Below the pieces are notes generated by a model. It was not told the DNA's origin, did not search any database, and saw only the letters and a list, made by a program, of their open reading frames with translations. From the NCBI GenBank assembly GCA_025360585.1, contig JANYBW010000030.1, positions 55,615-119,614 of the forward strand: a stretch of 64,000 bases of DNA, read 5' to 3'. This document shows, piece by piece, positions 25,840-33,969 of this stretch. Numbering within the stretch: the stretch's first letter is position 1; each line of letters opens with the position of its first letter. A program made the translations under genes and the position numbers. The stretch is from Actinomycetes bacterium (GTDB lineage: Bacteria; Actinomycetota; Acidimicrobiia; IMCC26256; PALSA-610).

Positions 25840-26454
25840 ATGCAACGCGTCGCGATCGTCGATACTGGCTTATGCAACGTCGATTCGATTGCTCGGGCGC
25901 TTGATGAATGTGGTGTGAAGGCCGATATCACCAACGTTGCCTCGGATCTCGACGTCGCGGACAAAATCATCCTTCCCGGCGTCGGTGCGTATCCGGACGC
26001 AATGCGTGCGTTAAATGCTGCCGGGCTTGCCGATGCGATTCGCGCCAACGTTGTCCAACACGATGTTCCGATTCTGGGTATCTGTTTGGGCATGCAACTG
26101 CTGTTGTCGTCGAGTGACGAAGTTGAGCCGACTGCGGGGCTGGATCTCATCGGCGGCTCGGTGGTGCGCTTGCGTCCAACTAGCGGCGAGCGCGTTCCCC
26201 ACGTGGGCTGGAACGAAGTACACGCTGCCGTGGACTCGCCGCTGCTGTCCGGGATCCCCGACGGCGCGGACTTCTATTTTGTGCACAGTTTCCACGCGGT
26301 GTGCGAAACCGCTGCCGTGATCGCGACGACTCCGTACTGCGGAACGATTACTACGGTGATTGGCAACGAACACATTGTCGGTACGCAGTTTCATCCCGAA
26401 AAGAGCCAGCAATACGGCTTGAAATTGCTCCGAAATTTCGTGGAGCTTTGGTAA
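25840..26454 (+). CDS. HisH paralogue, glutamine amidotransferase for PseA
   Basis: A 204-aa class I glutaminase. The nucleophile lies in PILGICLGMQ (Cys about 82), and the His/Glu pair is in GTQFHPEKSQQYG near residue 188. It would release ammonia from glutamine for its HisF-like partner. The context is sugar modification and no other his genes are present here (hisS lies far away), so it is probably not the histidine-pathway copy. ATG 25840 begins the conserved QRVAIVDTGLCNVDS start. Confidence 0.87.
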   Translation: MQRVAIVDTGLCNVDSIARALDECGVKADITNVASDLDVADKIILPGVGAYPDAMRALNAAGLADAIRANVVQHDVPILGICLGMQLLLSSSDEVEPTAGLDLIGGSVVRLRPTSGERVPHVGWNEVHAAVDSPLLSGIPDGADFYFVHSFHAVCETAAVIATTPYCGTITTVIGNEHIVGTQFHPEKSQQYGLKLLRNFVELW

Positions 26455-26458
26455 CGCC

Positions 26459-27217
26459 GTGTTGAAACTGCGCGTGATCCCTACGTTGCTGTACTGCGAT
26501 TTCACGCTCGTAAAGGGCGTGCGCTTCGACGGCGCTCGGGTGGTCGGCTCTCCGATGCAAGCCGTGCAGGTCTACAACCTCCGCAACGTCGATGAGTTGT
26601 GCTTTTTCGACATTTCTGCAACTGCAGAATCGCGCGGGCCGGATCTTGCGCTGATCGATGAACTCGCAGATCGGTGTTTCATGCCGCTGACCGTTGGCGG
26701 TGGGGTGACGACTACCGAAGACATTGGCGCTTTGTTGAGTGTCGGCGCAGACAAGGTCGCGGTCAACAGTGCGTTGTTTTCGAGGCCGGAGTTGTTGCGT
26801 AGCGCGGCCGATCGGTTCGGCGTGCAGTGCATGGTGGCCGTGGTCGATACGCGCCGCAGCCGGCAAGGCTCACCGACGGTTTGGTCGCATAACGCCACGG
26901 TCGATACTGGTCTCGAACCGGCGCATTGGGCGGCCCACCTGTGCGCGAATGGCGCGGGCGAGATCCTGCTACAAAGCGCCGATCACGATGGTGTTATGAA
27001 CGGCTACGACCTCGAAACCATCACAGCAGTCCGCGACGCAGTATCGATTCCAGTGATCGCAAGTGGCGGGGCCGGAACGTTCGATCACATGGTCGACGCC
27101 GTCAAAATTGCACGTGCCGACGCAGTCGCAGCGGCGAGCATGTTTCATTTCACCGAACAAACTCCAATGGAAGCCAAGCACTATCTAGCGGCCCACGGCA
27201 TCCCAACTCGTATGTAA
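26459..27217 (+). CDS. HisF paralogue, ammonia channel partner of the HisH-like protein
   Basis: A 252-aa TIM barrel of the HisF family starting at GTG 26459. Conserved parts include LTVGGGVTTTEDI, VAVVDTRRS (the second catalytic Asp region), GEILLQSADHDGVMNGYD and VIASGGAGTFDHM. The first catalytic Asp of true HisF (in C-L-D-V near residue 11) is replaced: the segment reads IPTLLYCDFTLVKG, giving Leu there. This argues against imidazole glycerol phosphate cyclisation and for a barrel that only passes ammonia to PseA, as proposed for HisF2-type proteins. Confidence 0.88.
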   Translation: MLKLRVIPTLLYCDFTLVKGVRFDGARVVGSPMQAVQVYNLRNVDELCFFDISATAESRGPDLALIDELADRCFMPLTVGGGVTTTEDIGALLSVGADKVAVNSALFSRPELLRSAADRFGVQCMVAVVDTRRSRQGSPTVWSHNATVDTGLEPAHWAAHLCANGAGEILLQSADHDGVMNGYDLETITAVRDAVSIPVIASGGAGTFDHMVDAVKIARADAVAAASMFHFTEQTPMEAKHYLAAHGIPTRM

Positions 27218-27231
27218 CTCCACCGCAGTAA

Positions 27232-28494
27232 CTACGTTGGAGTCAGTCGAAGAACAATATCGACGACAGGCCAAAATCGACACCGCCTAGCGCCGCTGCA
27301 TTGCTGACAGTCCCGACAGTCCCGCGTGCGGCGAAGCGATCGAGGATTCATGCGGCGTCGGGTGATGCGCCAGCCGCCTTCATGGACTTGCCTATGGCAG
27401 TAGCCAGTGCATAACAAGAATCCGACATCGAGATCTGTGTTGCCATGCTTCGCGGCCCATGGATGCATGTGATGGGCTTCGCATTGGTCTGGGGGCGCAT
27501 CGCATCCTGGTCCGCGGCAGCCACCGTCGCGCGCGACCATCGCCCGGTATTGGTGTGATGTGAAGGTGCGGGTAGTGCGACCCATGGCGAGGGGGATTCC
27601 GTCATGTATTTGGATCTCGTTGATATCCGCGTTGCATGCGTACCGGCGAGCCATGTCGGGATGGATCGGGATACCGTTGGCGGTTTGGCAACGCCCGTAC
27701 GCGTCGCCCGCAATTGTTTCGGTATCGGTGACGATCATCAGGTGTGGACGGTTCCCACTCGCCGATAGACCGGCGAGGTAGCGCGAACAGATCGCCGCGA
27801 GCGCATCGGCGCGTTGCTGGGCTGGAGTACGCGGATCGGATTTGCGATGCCCAGCCCGATACACAATGTTCAGGGCCTTTTCGATGATCTCTGCTGATTC
27901 GGTATCGAGGGTCCCGTTCAAGACCCCGACACCATCAAGAATTCGTGCGAACGTCACCGACGGTCGCGCTCGTTGCGGGCTGTCACCCTGTTCATTGACC
28001 GGGGCTTCGCGGTCGAGATGATCATTGAGCGCATCGAGCCAAGCTTTCGCGATCCCAAGCGTCTCGATCGCGGTGTGGGTATTTGCGACCGCGAGTAATA
28101 CGGGTTCATACTCCAAGAAATGTGTGTCGGCGTTCGCGCGTTTGCGGATCGAGGCGATCACAGTCGCGTGTTCCGTACTGATCTCGCCGCACTCCCACGC
28201 GGCGCGGGTCGTTTCGAGATCGGCAACGAGCTTCGCGGTACGGATCGCCGCGGTCAGGTGTGCACGATTGCCGTGGGTACGCGAACTCAACCACGCCGCG
28301 GGCGAGCGTGCCCCATCATCAGTCCATCCGTGCGACATCCGAAATGCATCCAGCCGTCGCGCGATCTCTGCATCGAGCCGGGCCTGTGACCGTTGCAACT
28401 CTAGGAGCGAATCGCGTTGATCCACGCCGACGACTACTTCAGCCGCGAGCGCACTGATCGCTGCATCTAGTTCGGCAATACCGCCCGGAATCAT
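27232..28494 (-). CDS. DUF222 / HNH-endonuclease-like protein (13E12-type), SOS-regulated
   Basis: A 420-aa protein with an N-terminal DUF222 helical domain (ARLDAEIARRLDAF, GARSPAAWLSSRT) and a C-terminal HNH-like zinc region (CRGPGCDAPPDQCEAHHMHPW, then TDLDVGFLLC and CHRQVHEGGW). The central Asn usual in TDLDN is Val here, and the last HH pair reads CH with one extra residue, so nuclease activity may be weakened. The terminal 45 residues are Arg/Cys-rich and unlike the family. Such genes are multicopy and mobile-like in actinobacteria. The ATG lies 6 nt after a TATGAT box and appears leaderless, with a LexA box upstream. Convergent with the HisF-like gene. Confidence 0.9.
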   Translation of the reverse strand: MIPGGIAELDAAISALAAEVVVGVDQRDSLLELQRSQARLDAEIARRLDAFRMSHGWTDDGARSPAAWLSSRTHGNRAHLTAAIRTAKLVADLETTRAAWECGEISTEHATVIASIRKRANADTHFLEYEPVLLAVANTHTAIETLGIAKAWLDALNDHLDREAPVNEQGDSPQRARPSVTFARILDGVGVLNGTLDTESAEIIEKALNIVYRAGHRKSDPRTPAQQRADALAAICSRYLAGLSASGNRPHLMIVTDTETIAGDAYGRCQTANGIPIHPDMARRYACNADINEIQIHDGIPLAMGRTTRTFTSHQYRAMVARDGGCRGPGCDAPPDQCEAHHMHPWAAKHGNTDLDVGFLLCTGYCHRQVHEGGWRITRRRMNPRSLRRTRDCRDCQQCSGARRCRFWPVVDIVLRLTPT

Positions 28495-28500
28495 TGACTA

Positions 28501-28525
28501 ATCATATACGAACAAACGTTCGTAT
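28501..28525 (-). promoter_or_regulatory. LexA (SOS) box overlapping a leaderless promoter of the DUF222 gene
   Basis: A perfect 8-bp inverted repeat ATACGAAC-AAAC-GTTCGTAT at 28506-28525 contains CGAAC-N4-GTTCG, the actinobacterial LexA operator form. Overlapping it on the minus strand is TATGAT (28506-28501), 6 nt before the ATG at 28494. LexA bound here would block the promoter spacer. Genes of this family are known SOS members in mycobacteria. Confidence 0.75.
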
Positions 28526-28622
28526 TGCAAATCAAATTGAGGAAATATTTGGAATGAATTCGCGCCTGGGCCGACCGTTTGATGGCGCGCGTCGCGCCGA
28601 ATCGACCGGAGTACTGTGTGCT

Positions 28623-29087
28623 ATGCGGGTGCGAGTGGAAGCGGTGGCCTATGCCGACAAAGCGGTGCTTCAGCGGCTCATCGAGTTCTATGTGTACGAC
28701 TACTCCGAATACATGGGCTGGGATGTTGACGCGCACGGAGTGTTCGGATACCGATACCTCGACAACTATTGGACTGAGCCGGAACGGCATCCGTTTTTCA
28801 TCCGCGCCGACGATGCGTTGGCAGGCTTTGCGTTGGTGCGATCCGGCGCGCGCCACGACATGGCCGAATTTTTCGTGTTGCGAAAGTATCGGCGCAGCCG
28901 CGTTGGCACCGATGCTGCTCGCACAGTGTTCGAGCTATTTCCCGGCGATTGGGAAGTTCGTCAGCTCGCAGAAAACGAAGTGGCCACAACGTTCTGGCGA
29001 TCAGCAATCCCGGTCTCATTTCGCGAAGAAATTCGCGACGGCCGACCCGTGCAATGCTTCACGATCGAGCGCCGAGAATTGTCGTAG
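28623..29087 (+). CDS. GNAT-family acetyltransferase
   Basis: A 154-aa protein. The sequence IEFYVYDYSEYMGWDVDAHG, then YRYLDNYWTEPERHPFFIRA and MAEFFVLRKYRRSRVGTDAA, matches a common bacterial GNAT group; the last segment is the acetyl-CoA binding loop (R-x-x-R-V-G form). The substrate is unknown. The PseH function is already covered by the fusion protein, so a role in pseudaminic acid synthesis is not required. ATG 28623 is the first start that gives the conserved N-terminus; the ribosome-binding site is weak (GGAG about 15 nt upstream). The open frame upstream overlaps the LexA-box region and is ignored. Confidence 0.82.
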   Translation: MRVRVEAVAYADKAVLQRLIEFYVYDYSEYMGWDVDAHGVFGYRYLDNYWTEPERHPFFIRADDALAGFALVRSGARHDMAEFFVLRKYRRSRVGTDAARTVFELFPGDWEVRQLAENEVATTFWRSAIPVSFREEIRDGRPVQCFTIERRELS

Positions 29088-29137
29088 CGATGCCTTGACC
29101 CACAGCGATTGAGAAAACGGAAGCCGGATTGCGCTGG

Positions 29138-30283
29138 TTACGCGGCGTGCGCGGCGTCGTTTCCGTGATCGTGTGATGCTGAGCTCGAGTTCGTGCCGTG
29201 GACTGCTTCGATGACTGCATCGATCACGAAATCCTGCTCGCTTCGCGCGAGCGTGGGATGCAACGGCAACGAAAGCAAGCCGGAATACACGTGTTCAGTA
29301 ATCGGAAAATCGAGCGGGCTTACGCCGGTATCGGCATAAATCGGGTGGCGGTAGATCGGCACGTAATGGACCTGGACTCCAATATCTTGCGCGCGCAACG
29401 ATTCGTAAACCCGCCGACGATCGCTCACCAAAACTGGGAACAGGTGATAGGCGTGCTTCACTCCCAACCCAGGGCTGGGCGCCAACACCAATCCGCCAGC
29501 TTCACGTTCGCGAAAGGCGCGACGGTAACGATCCGCGAGCGCGTTGCGCATCGCGACGAAGGTGGAAAGCTTTTCGAGTTGCGATCGACCCAACGCGGCC
29601 TGCAGATCGGTGAGGCGGTAGTTGAAACCGAGTGACGCAACTTCGTAGTACCAACCGCCGTATTGGGGCTTCGCGACCATGCCGTGATTCCGAAACGTTC
29701 GCAATGCAGCTGCGAGTTCGGCGGAGTTCGTTGTGACGACCCCACCTTCACCACACGTAATGGATTTGACGGGATGAAACGAAAAGACGGTCATGTCGGA
29801 GTGGGCGCAGTTGCCAACCGGGCCATCGGGTGTGCGCGCGCCCAACGCGTGGCACGCGTCTTCAATGACAACCCGCGGCCGAAATGCCAATGCGGATAAG
29901 TCAACGGGAAGGCCGGCGTAGTGCACCGCAACGAGCGCGTCGCAGGGACCGACTTGGCGAGGATCGAGGTTCCACGTTTCGGGATCAATATCGACAAAGC
30001 CGACGGAGGCTCCGACATAGCGCGCGCTGTTCGCAGAGGCGACAAATGACAACGGTGATGTCAAGACCCGATGCTGCGTGCCAATGCCCCCGGCGGCCAT
30101 GGCGCCATGGAGCGCCGCGGTGCCGTTCGCGAACGCGACGGCAAAACGTGCTTCGACCCGAGTTGCGATCGCAGCTTCGAATTCACTCACCGCCGGCCCT
30201 TGGGTCAGCCAGTCGCCGCGCAACACCTCGACCACTGCGGCAATGTCGTCTTCATCAATGGATTGTCGCCCGTACGGAATCAT
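29138..30283 (-). CDS. pseC: PseC, UDP-4-amino-4,6-dideoxy-AltNAc aminotransferase
   Basis: A 381-aa PLP-dependent transferase of the DegT/DnrJ/EryC1 family that aminates the PseB product. Motifs: IPYGRQSIDEDDIAAVVEVL start, NGTAALHGAM, TSPLSFVASANSARYVGA, VIEDACHALGA and the Schiff-base lysine region FSFHPVKSITCGEGG. ATG 30283 lies 2 nt after the pseB stop; the frame upstream is inside pseB. Last gene of the fliD-to-pseC run. Confidence 0.92.
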   Translation of the reverse strand: MIPYGRQSIDEDDIAAVVEVLRGDWLTQGPAVSEFEAAIATRVEARFAVAFANGTAALHGAMAAGGIGTQHRVLTSPLSFVASANSARYVGASVGFVDIDPETWNLDPRQVGPCDALVAVHYAGLPVDLSALAFRPRVVIEDACHALGARTPDGPVGNCAHSDMTVFSFHPVKSITCGEGGVVTTNSAELAAALRTFRNHGMVAKPQYGGWYYEVASLGFNYRLTDLQAALGRSQLEKLSTFVAMRNALADRYRRAFREREAGGLVLAPSPGLGVKHAYHLFPVLVSDRRRVYESLRAQDIGVQVHYVPIYRHPIYADTGVSPLDFPITEHVYSGLLSLPLHPTLARSEQDFVIDAVIEAVHGTNSSSASHDHGNDAAHAA

Positions 30284-30285
30284 GG

Positions 30286-31305
30286 CTACGCCGCCTTGCG
30301 GGTATGAGCTTCTGGCGCGAACTGCAACAACGCGCGCAGTTCTTCGGCGGAAATCCACCAGTCGTTCGTATGGCTTGAATACTCAAAACCCTCGGGCAGC
30401 GTTGCGCCGTCGTTTTTGGGCGCGGCATCCGTCCACCAGGCGTGTTCCGGATGAACGACGTACACGGAGCCTGCGTCGATCGAGTGACGCGATTCATCGG
30501 CAGTGAGCATTTGTTCGTGGAGCTTCTCGCCGGGGCGAATGCCGATGATGTCGCGCGGCAAGCCCGGCGCCATGGCTTCGGCGAGATCAGCGACGCGCAT
30601 GGAAGGAATCTTCGGGATATACGTTTCGCCGCCTTCCATGTTTTCCAGCGCGAAGAGCACAAGATCGACTGCCTGGGGCAGAGTGATCCAAAATCGTGTC
30701 ATACGATCATCGGTGATCGTGAGGCGTCCGCTGGTTGCGATCTGTTCGCGAAACAATGGAACTACTGAACCGCGCGACCCCACCACGTTTCCGTAGCGAA
30801 CGCAAGCAAAACGAGTTTCCGATTGCGCCGCGTACGCGTTGCCCTGCACAAAAATCTTCTCCGCGCAAAGCTTCGTGGCGCCGTAGAGGTTCGCGGGATT
30901 GACTGCCTTGTCGGTGGACAACGCAACCACTTTAGGAACGCGCGCGTCGATTGCGGAATCAACTACGTGTTGAGCGCCCAGTACGTTTGTGCGCACGGCC
31001 TCGAACGGGTTGTATTCGCACGCGGGTACTTGTTTCATCGCTGCCGCGTGCACAATCACATCACAGCCTTGGGCCGCGCGCGACATCCGAGGACGGTCGC
31101 GAACATCACCAATGAGGTAACGCACATTGCGTTCACCGAATCGAGCGCGCATCTCGGACTGCTTCAATTCATCCCGGGAATACACCCGAATCGTCGCATC
31201 GGGCCACTCTTGGGAGACGCGTTCCACGAACGCGTGACCGAAGCTGCCGGTGCCACCGGTGAGCAAGATTGTTTTGCCAGCGAGGTTCAAATTGGTGGGC
31301 TTCAC
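30286..31305 (-). CDS. pseB: PseB, UDP-GlcNAc 4,6-dehydratase (inverting)
   Basis: A 339-aa extended SDR enzyme catalysing the first step of pseudaminic acid synthesis. NAD-binding motif ILLTGGTGSFGHAFVERV near residue 13, then IRVYSRDELKQSEMRARFG, HAAAMKQVPACEYNPFEAV (active-site K in AAMKQVP), LSTDKAVNPANLYGATKL and MRVADLAEAM. These are hallmark PseB/FlaA1 sequences. ATG overlaps the upstream glycosyltransferase stop by 4 nt. Confidence 0.95.
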   Translation of the reverse strand: MKPTNLNLAGKTILLTGGTGSFGHAFVERVSQEWPDATIRVYSRDELKQSEMRARFGERNVRYLIGDVRDRPRMSRAAQGCDVIVHAAAMKQVPACEYNPFEAVRTNVLGAQHVVDSAIDARVPKVVALSTDKAVNPANLYGATKLCAEKIFVQGNAYAAQSETRFACVRYGNVVGSRGSVVPLFREQIATSGRLTITDDRMTRFWITLPQAVDLVLFALENMEGGETYIPKIPSMRVADLAEAMAPGLPRDIIGIRPGEKLHEQMLTADESRHSIDAGSVYVVHPEHAWWTDAAPKNDGATLPEGFEYSSHTNDWWISAEELRALLQFAPEAHTRKAA

Positions 31306-33158
31306 ACCGTTGCCTTTCGTTGTGCGTTGTCATTCAAAACCGATTGTCCAGACACCAAGCGCCGAACGCGAGCTGCCGTTTCTGCGATTACGGGTGCCCA
31401 ATCGCCATCGACCGCGCGGTTGATGCATTCGAGCCGGCGGAACCAGGGAAGTTGCGTGGTGCCGCACTCGGCCCAATCGCCGACATTGCCAAGTGCCAGT
31501 GTCTCAACGCCCAGCGCGCCGGAGAGCATTGCGACGGCGTTACGCGGTGCGATGACGGCATCGAGCGTGCAGCTCAGCGCGGCGATGTTTTCGAAGTCGT
31601 TCATCAGATCGAGATCACGCCAGCGATGAATGCGGATACCAAATCGTCGTTGCGCGTCGGTCACTTCGCGTTCGCATTCGTCGTATTGCAACAACACGAA
31701 CTGGAGTCCGTCGACCGCAGCCTGGGAGAGAATGGGACCCCATTCGTCGAGGCGTGTGTATTCGAGGCGGCGCTCAGCGGTGCGGACCATACTGCGCCAC
31801 GAGATGCCAACCAACGGCCCGGGACCCGCATCGAGTGCAAGGCGGGCACGCCACTGCGAAACCAGTTCGGGATCGGCGTCTAAGTACCGCTGCGACGATG
31901 GGAACGCGTCAACCGAGCCCCGCAGAAACTGGAGCGTGCTACCCGCCGCAACCACAACGTCGGCGTCGGGATGCAACGGCAAAGGCGCATCGGGATCGTT
32001 GAGTGCCGCAGCGCCCGCGTCAGTCTGTATTCGTACGTCGGCCTCTGGAAACGAGCGTTGCAAGAGCGTGTGCATGCGTGGATCGCACTCAATAATCACG
32101 TCGTGAGCAAGGGCACAGAGTTCGGCGTAGACCGAAGCGAACATGATCTCGTCGCCGATACCTTGTTCGCGATACACACAAACGGTGCGTCCCGCGAGGG
32201 ATTCGCCGTCCCACGTTGGCGAACCGGCCCATTGTAACGATTTCGGGTTGGCCTTCAACCGCGCGTTGTAGGCCGTCCAGCCCGTGGCGAGATCAGCGGT
32301 GTTGAGCAGGAACGCTGCGCGGCGTACAACGATGTCCGCGTTATGAGGCGCGAGGGAAAACGCTCGGTCGTGTTCCACTCGTGCTTCGTCGTAGCGCCGG
32401 CAGTGTGTGAGCATGGTCGCGTAGTTCGAATGAAAGACTGGTTCGTCGGGAAACGTTTCCGATGCCCGGCGAAAGCATCCGAGCGCCGCATCGATTTCAC
32501 CAAGATAGAAATACGTGTTGCCAAGTGTGGTTCCGATCGAAACGTCGTCGGGCGCGAGCGCGGCGGCACGTTCCAATACAGAACGGGCGGTGAGCAGTCG
32601 GCCTTGCGTGCGCAATAATTTGCCGAGCAGGAGCAGTGCGCCCGCTTCGTCGGGTCGGGTTGCGACACCGCGGCGCGCGGCCGCGACGGCCTCATCGATT
32701 TGGTCGTTGGTTTGCAGCAAGAGTGCGAGGTTGTGCCACGCGGTGCCGAAATCTGGTTCGGTCGCTACGAGACTGCGCAAGAGTGCTTCGGCTTGTTCAA
32801 AATCGCCATTCGAACGCAGCGCTAACGCATACTCGTTGTATGCATCGCGCGTTTCGGAATTAATAGGCCCGGCCAGACGCGTCCCGACGCCGAGGTGCCG
32901 AATTGCGGCTACGTAGTCTCCGGTGCGGTTGGCCGCGATACCGCGCAGACAGCGAACATCGGGATTGTTGGGAACTTTGGCGAGGAGCTGGTCAAGTAAT
33001 CGTGCGGCGAGCGTTGGATCATTGTTGTCGAGCGCTTCGACGGCTGCACCAAATGTCGCGATGAGTGACGCGCCCCGGGAGCGGATGTTGGCAACTGGTG
33101 AACGTGTAGCACTCATGGTGATTGCTGATCGGCGCGTCGGCGCCGATTGTGAGATCAA
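31302..33158 (-). CDS. FlmG-like TPR glycosyltransferase, candidate flagellin pseudaminyltransferase
   Basis: A 618-aa protein. Residues about 30-300 hold six to seven TPRs (for example ALRSNGDFEQAEALLRSLVA, GTTLGNTYFYLGEIDAALGC). Residues about 320-600 form a GT-B-like domain (VYREQGIGDEIMFASVYAEL, GISWRSMVRTAERRLEY, ALSCTLDAVIAPRNAVAMLS). This architecture matches Caulobacter FlmG, whose TPRs bind flagellin and whose catalytic part transfers pseudaminic acid. Its place between fliS/fliT-like and pseB supports that role. Start uncertain: TTG 33158 overlaps the preceding stop (TTGA); an ATG at 33116 is the alternative. An 8-bp hairpin (33128-33147) lies between them. Confidence 0.82.
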   Translation of the reverse strand: MISQSAPTRRSAITMSATRSPVANIRSRGASLIATFGAAVEALDNNDPTLAARLLDQLLAKVPNNPDVRCLRGIAANRTGDYVAAIRHLGVGTRLAGPINSETRDAYNEYALALRSNGDFEQAEALLRSLVATEPDFGTAWHNLALLLQTNDQIDEAVAAARRGVATRPDEAGALLLLGKLLRTQGRLLTARSVLERAAALAPDDVSIGTTLGNTYFYLGEIDAALGCFRRASETFPDEPVFHSNYATMLTHCRRYDEARVEHDRAFSLAPHNADIVVRRAAFLLNTADLATGWTAYNARLKANPKSLQWAGSPTWDGESLAGRTVCVYREQGIGDEIMFASVYAELCALAHDVIIECDPRMHTLLQRSFPEADVRIQTDAGAAALNDPDAPLPLHPDADVVVAAGSTLQFLRGSVDAFPSSQRYLDADPELVSQWRARLALDAGPGPLVGISWRSMVRTAERRLEYTRLDEWGPILSQAAVDGLQFVLLQYDECEREVTDAQRRFGIRIHRWRDLDLMNDFENIAALSCTLDAVIAPRNAVAMLSGALGVETLALGNVGDWAECGTTQLPWFRRLECINRAVDGDWAPVIAETAARVRRLVSGQSVLNDNAQRKATV

Positions 33159-33538
33159 GCGAGCGCTTCGAAGCTTCCGTTCGTTGCGGCGGTCACCGAG
33201 CGTGATGATCGTACGGTTGCTGACTGCGTCACGCGGTCGAGTTCGAGTTGGAGCGCATCGAGTTCTTCGGCGATACGGATTGCTTGATGTTCAAGCGCTG
33301 TGAGGAGCTGGGCAGCCCGGTGCCGTTGTGCGCCGGCAAGTGTGGGCAGATTTGTGGGCACCGTCCAAGCGCGCGGAGCCCTAACCTCAGCGATATCGAT
33401 GACCTCTGGGCTAGTAGCGGTCAGGCGCGACGATGCCAAGGCGTTCAAATGCAGATCGCGTTGCAGCACATCGCGCTTCAATGCGTCGATCACTTCATCC
33501 CAATTTGTGAGTGATCGCTTGCTTGCATCAAGCGGCAT
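33155..33538 (-). CDS. Small protein in the fliT position, possible export chaperone
   Basis: A 127-aa protein that I cannot assign by motif. It is charged and helical, with a C-terminal amphipathic stretch (ALEHQAIRIAEELDALQLEL). FliT is usually encoded right after fliS and acts as the FliD chaperone, so a FliT/FlgN-like role is suggested by position only. ATG 33538 overlaps the end of fliS by 11 nt and the stop overlaps the TTG of the next gene by 4 nt. Confidence 0.6.
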   Translation of the reverse strand: MPLDASKRSLTNWDEVIDALKRDVLQRDLHLNALASSRLTATSPEVIDIAEVRAPRAWTVPTNLPTLAGAQRHRAAQLLTALEHQAIRIAEELDALQLELDRVTQSATVRSSRSVTAATNGSFEALA

Positions 33539-33914
33539 TCTGGTTTCCTATACCTGCGATCGAACGCCATGCGTCGTGAATCGGCTCGATCAGCATCTTG
33601 CATTCCGATACCGGTGCCGCGTCTTTGCGAAGATTGGCATCGACCATGAGATCCAAGACGTAGTCGTAGATCATGCCGAGTTGTTGACCTTGCGGCCAGA
33701 TTTCGAGATCGAGGGTCGCCCGCAACTCAATCACGATGTCTTGTGCGTGGACCAGCGCGCCATGGGCTCCGTTGTGATCGTGACTCGTAATCGCGAGTTC
33801 TGCGCGGCTGAGATCGAGTACCAAACGGTCGTACAACATTACTAAGAGCCGTTGCGGCGACGCAGTGGAAACTGTGTCGCTGATATACGGGTTCTTGGAA
33901 CTGCCGTAGGTCAT
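33528..33914 (-). CDS. fliS: FliS, flagellin export chaperone
   Basis: A 128-aa helical protein matching FliS: an N-terminal Y-rich start, then VSTASPQRLLVMLYDRLVLD near residue 16 and QLGMIYDYVLDLMVDANLRK near 78. FliS binds the C-terminus of flagellin and holds it unfolded before export. It lies 55 nt after fliD. Confidence 0.94.
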   Translation of the reverse strand: MTYGSSKNPYISDTVSTASPQRLLVMLYDRLVLDLSRAELAITSHDHNGAHGALVHAQDIVIELRATLDLEIWPQGQQLGMIYDYVLDLMVDANLRKDAAPVSECKMLIEPIHDAWRSIAGIGNQNAA

Positions 33915-33969
33915 AGAGATTCATCCTTGATCGTAGAGGTGCGTCCGTGCATCGTGTGGGTAAGGGTCA

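Noticed and set aside
25840..27217. HisH and HisF as part of a histidine biosynthesis operon
   Set aside because: No other his biosynthetic genes are adjacent, the HisF-like protein lacks its first catalytic Asp, and pseA lies immediately upstream.
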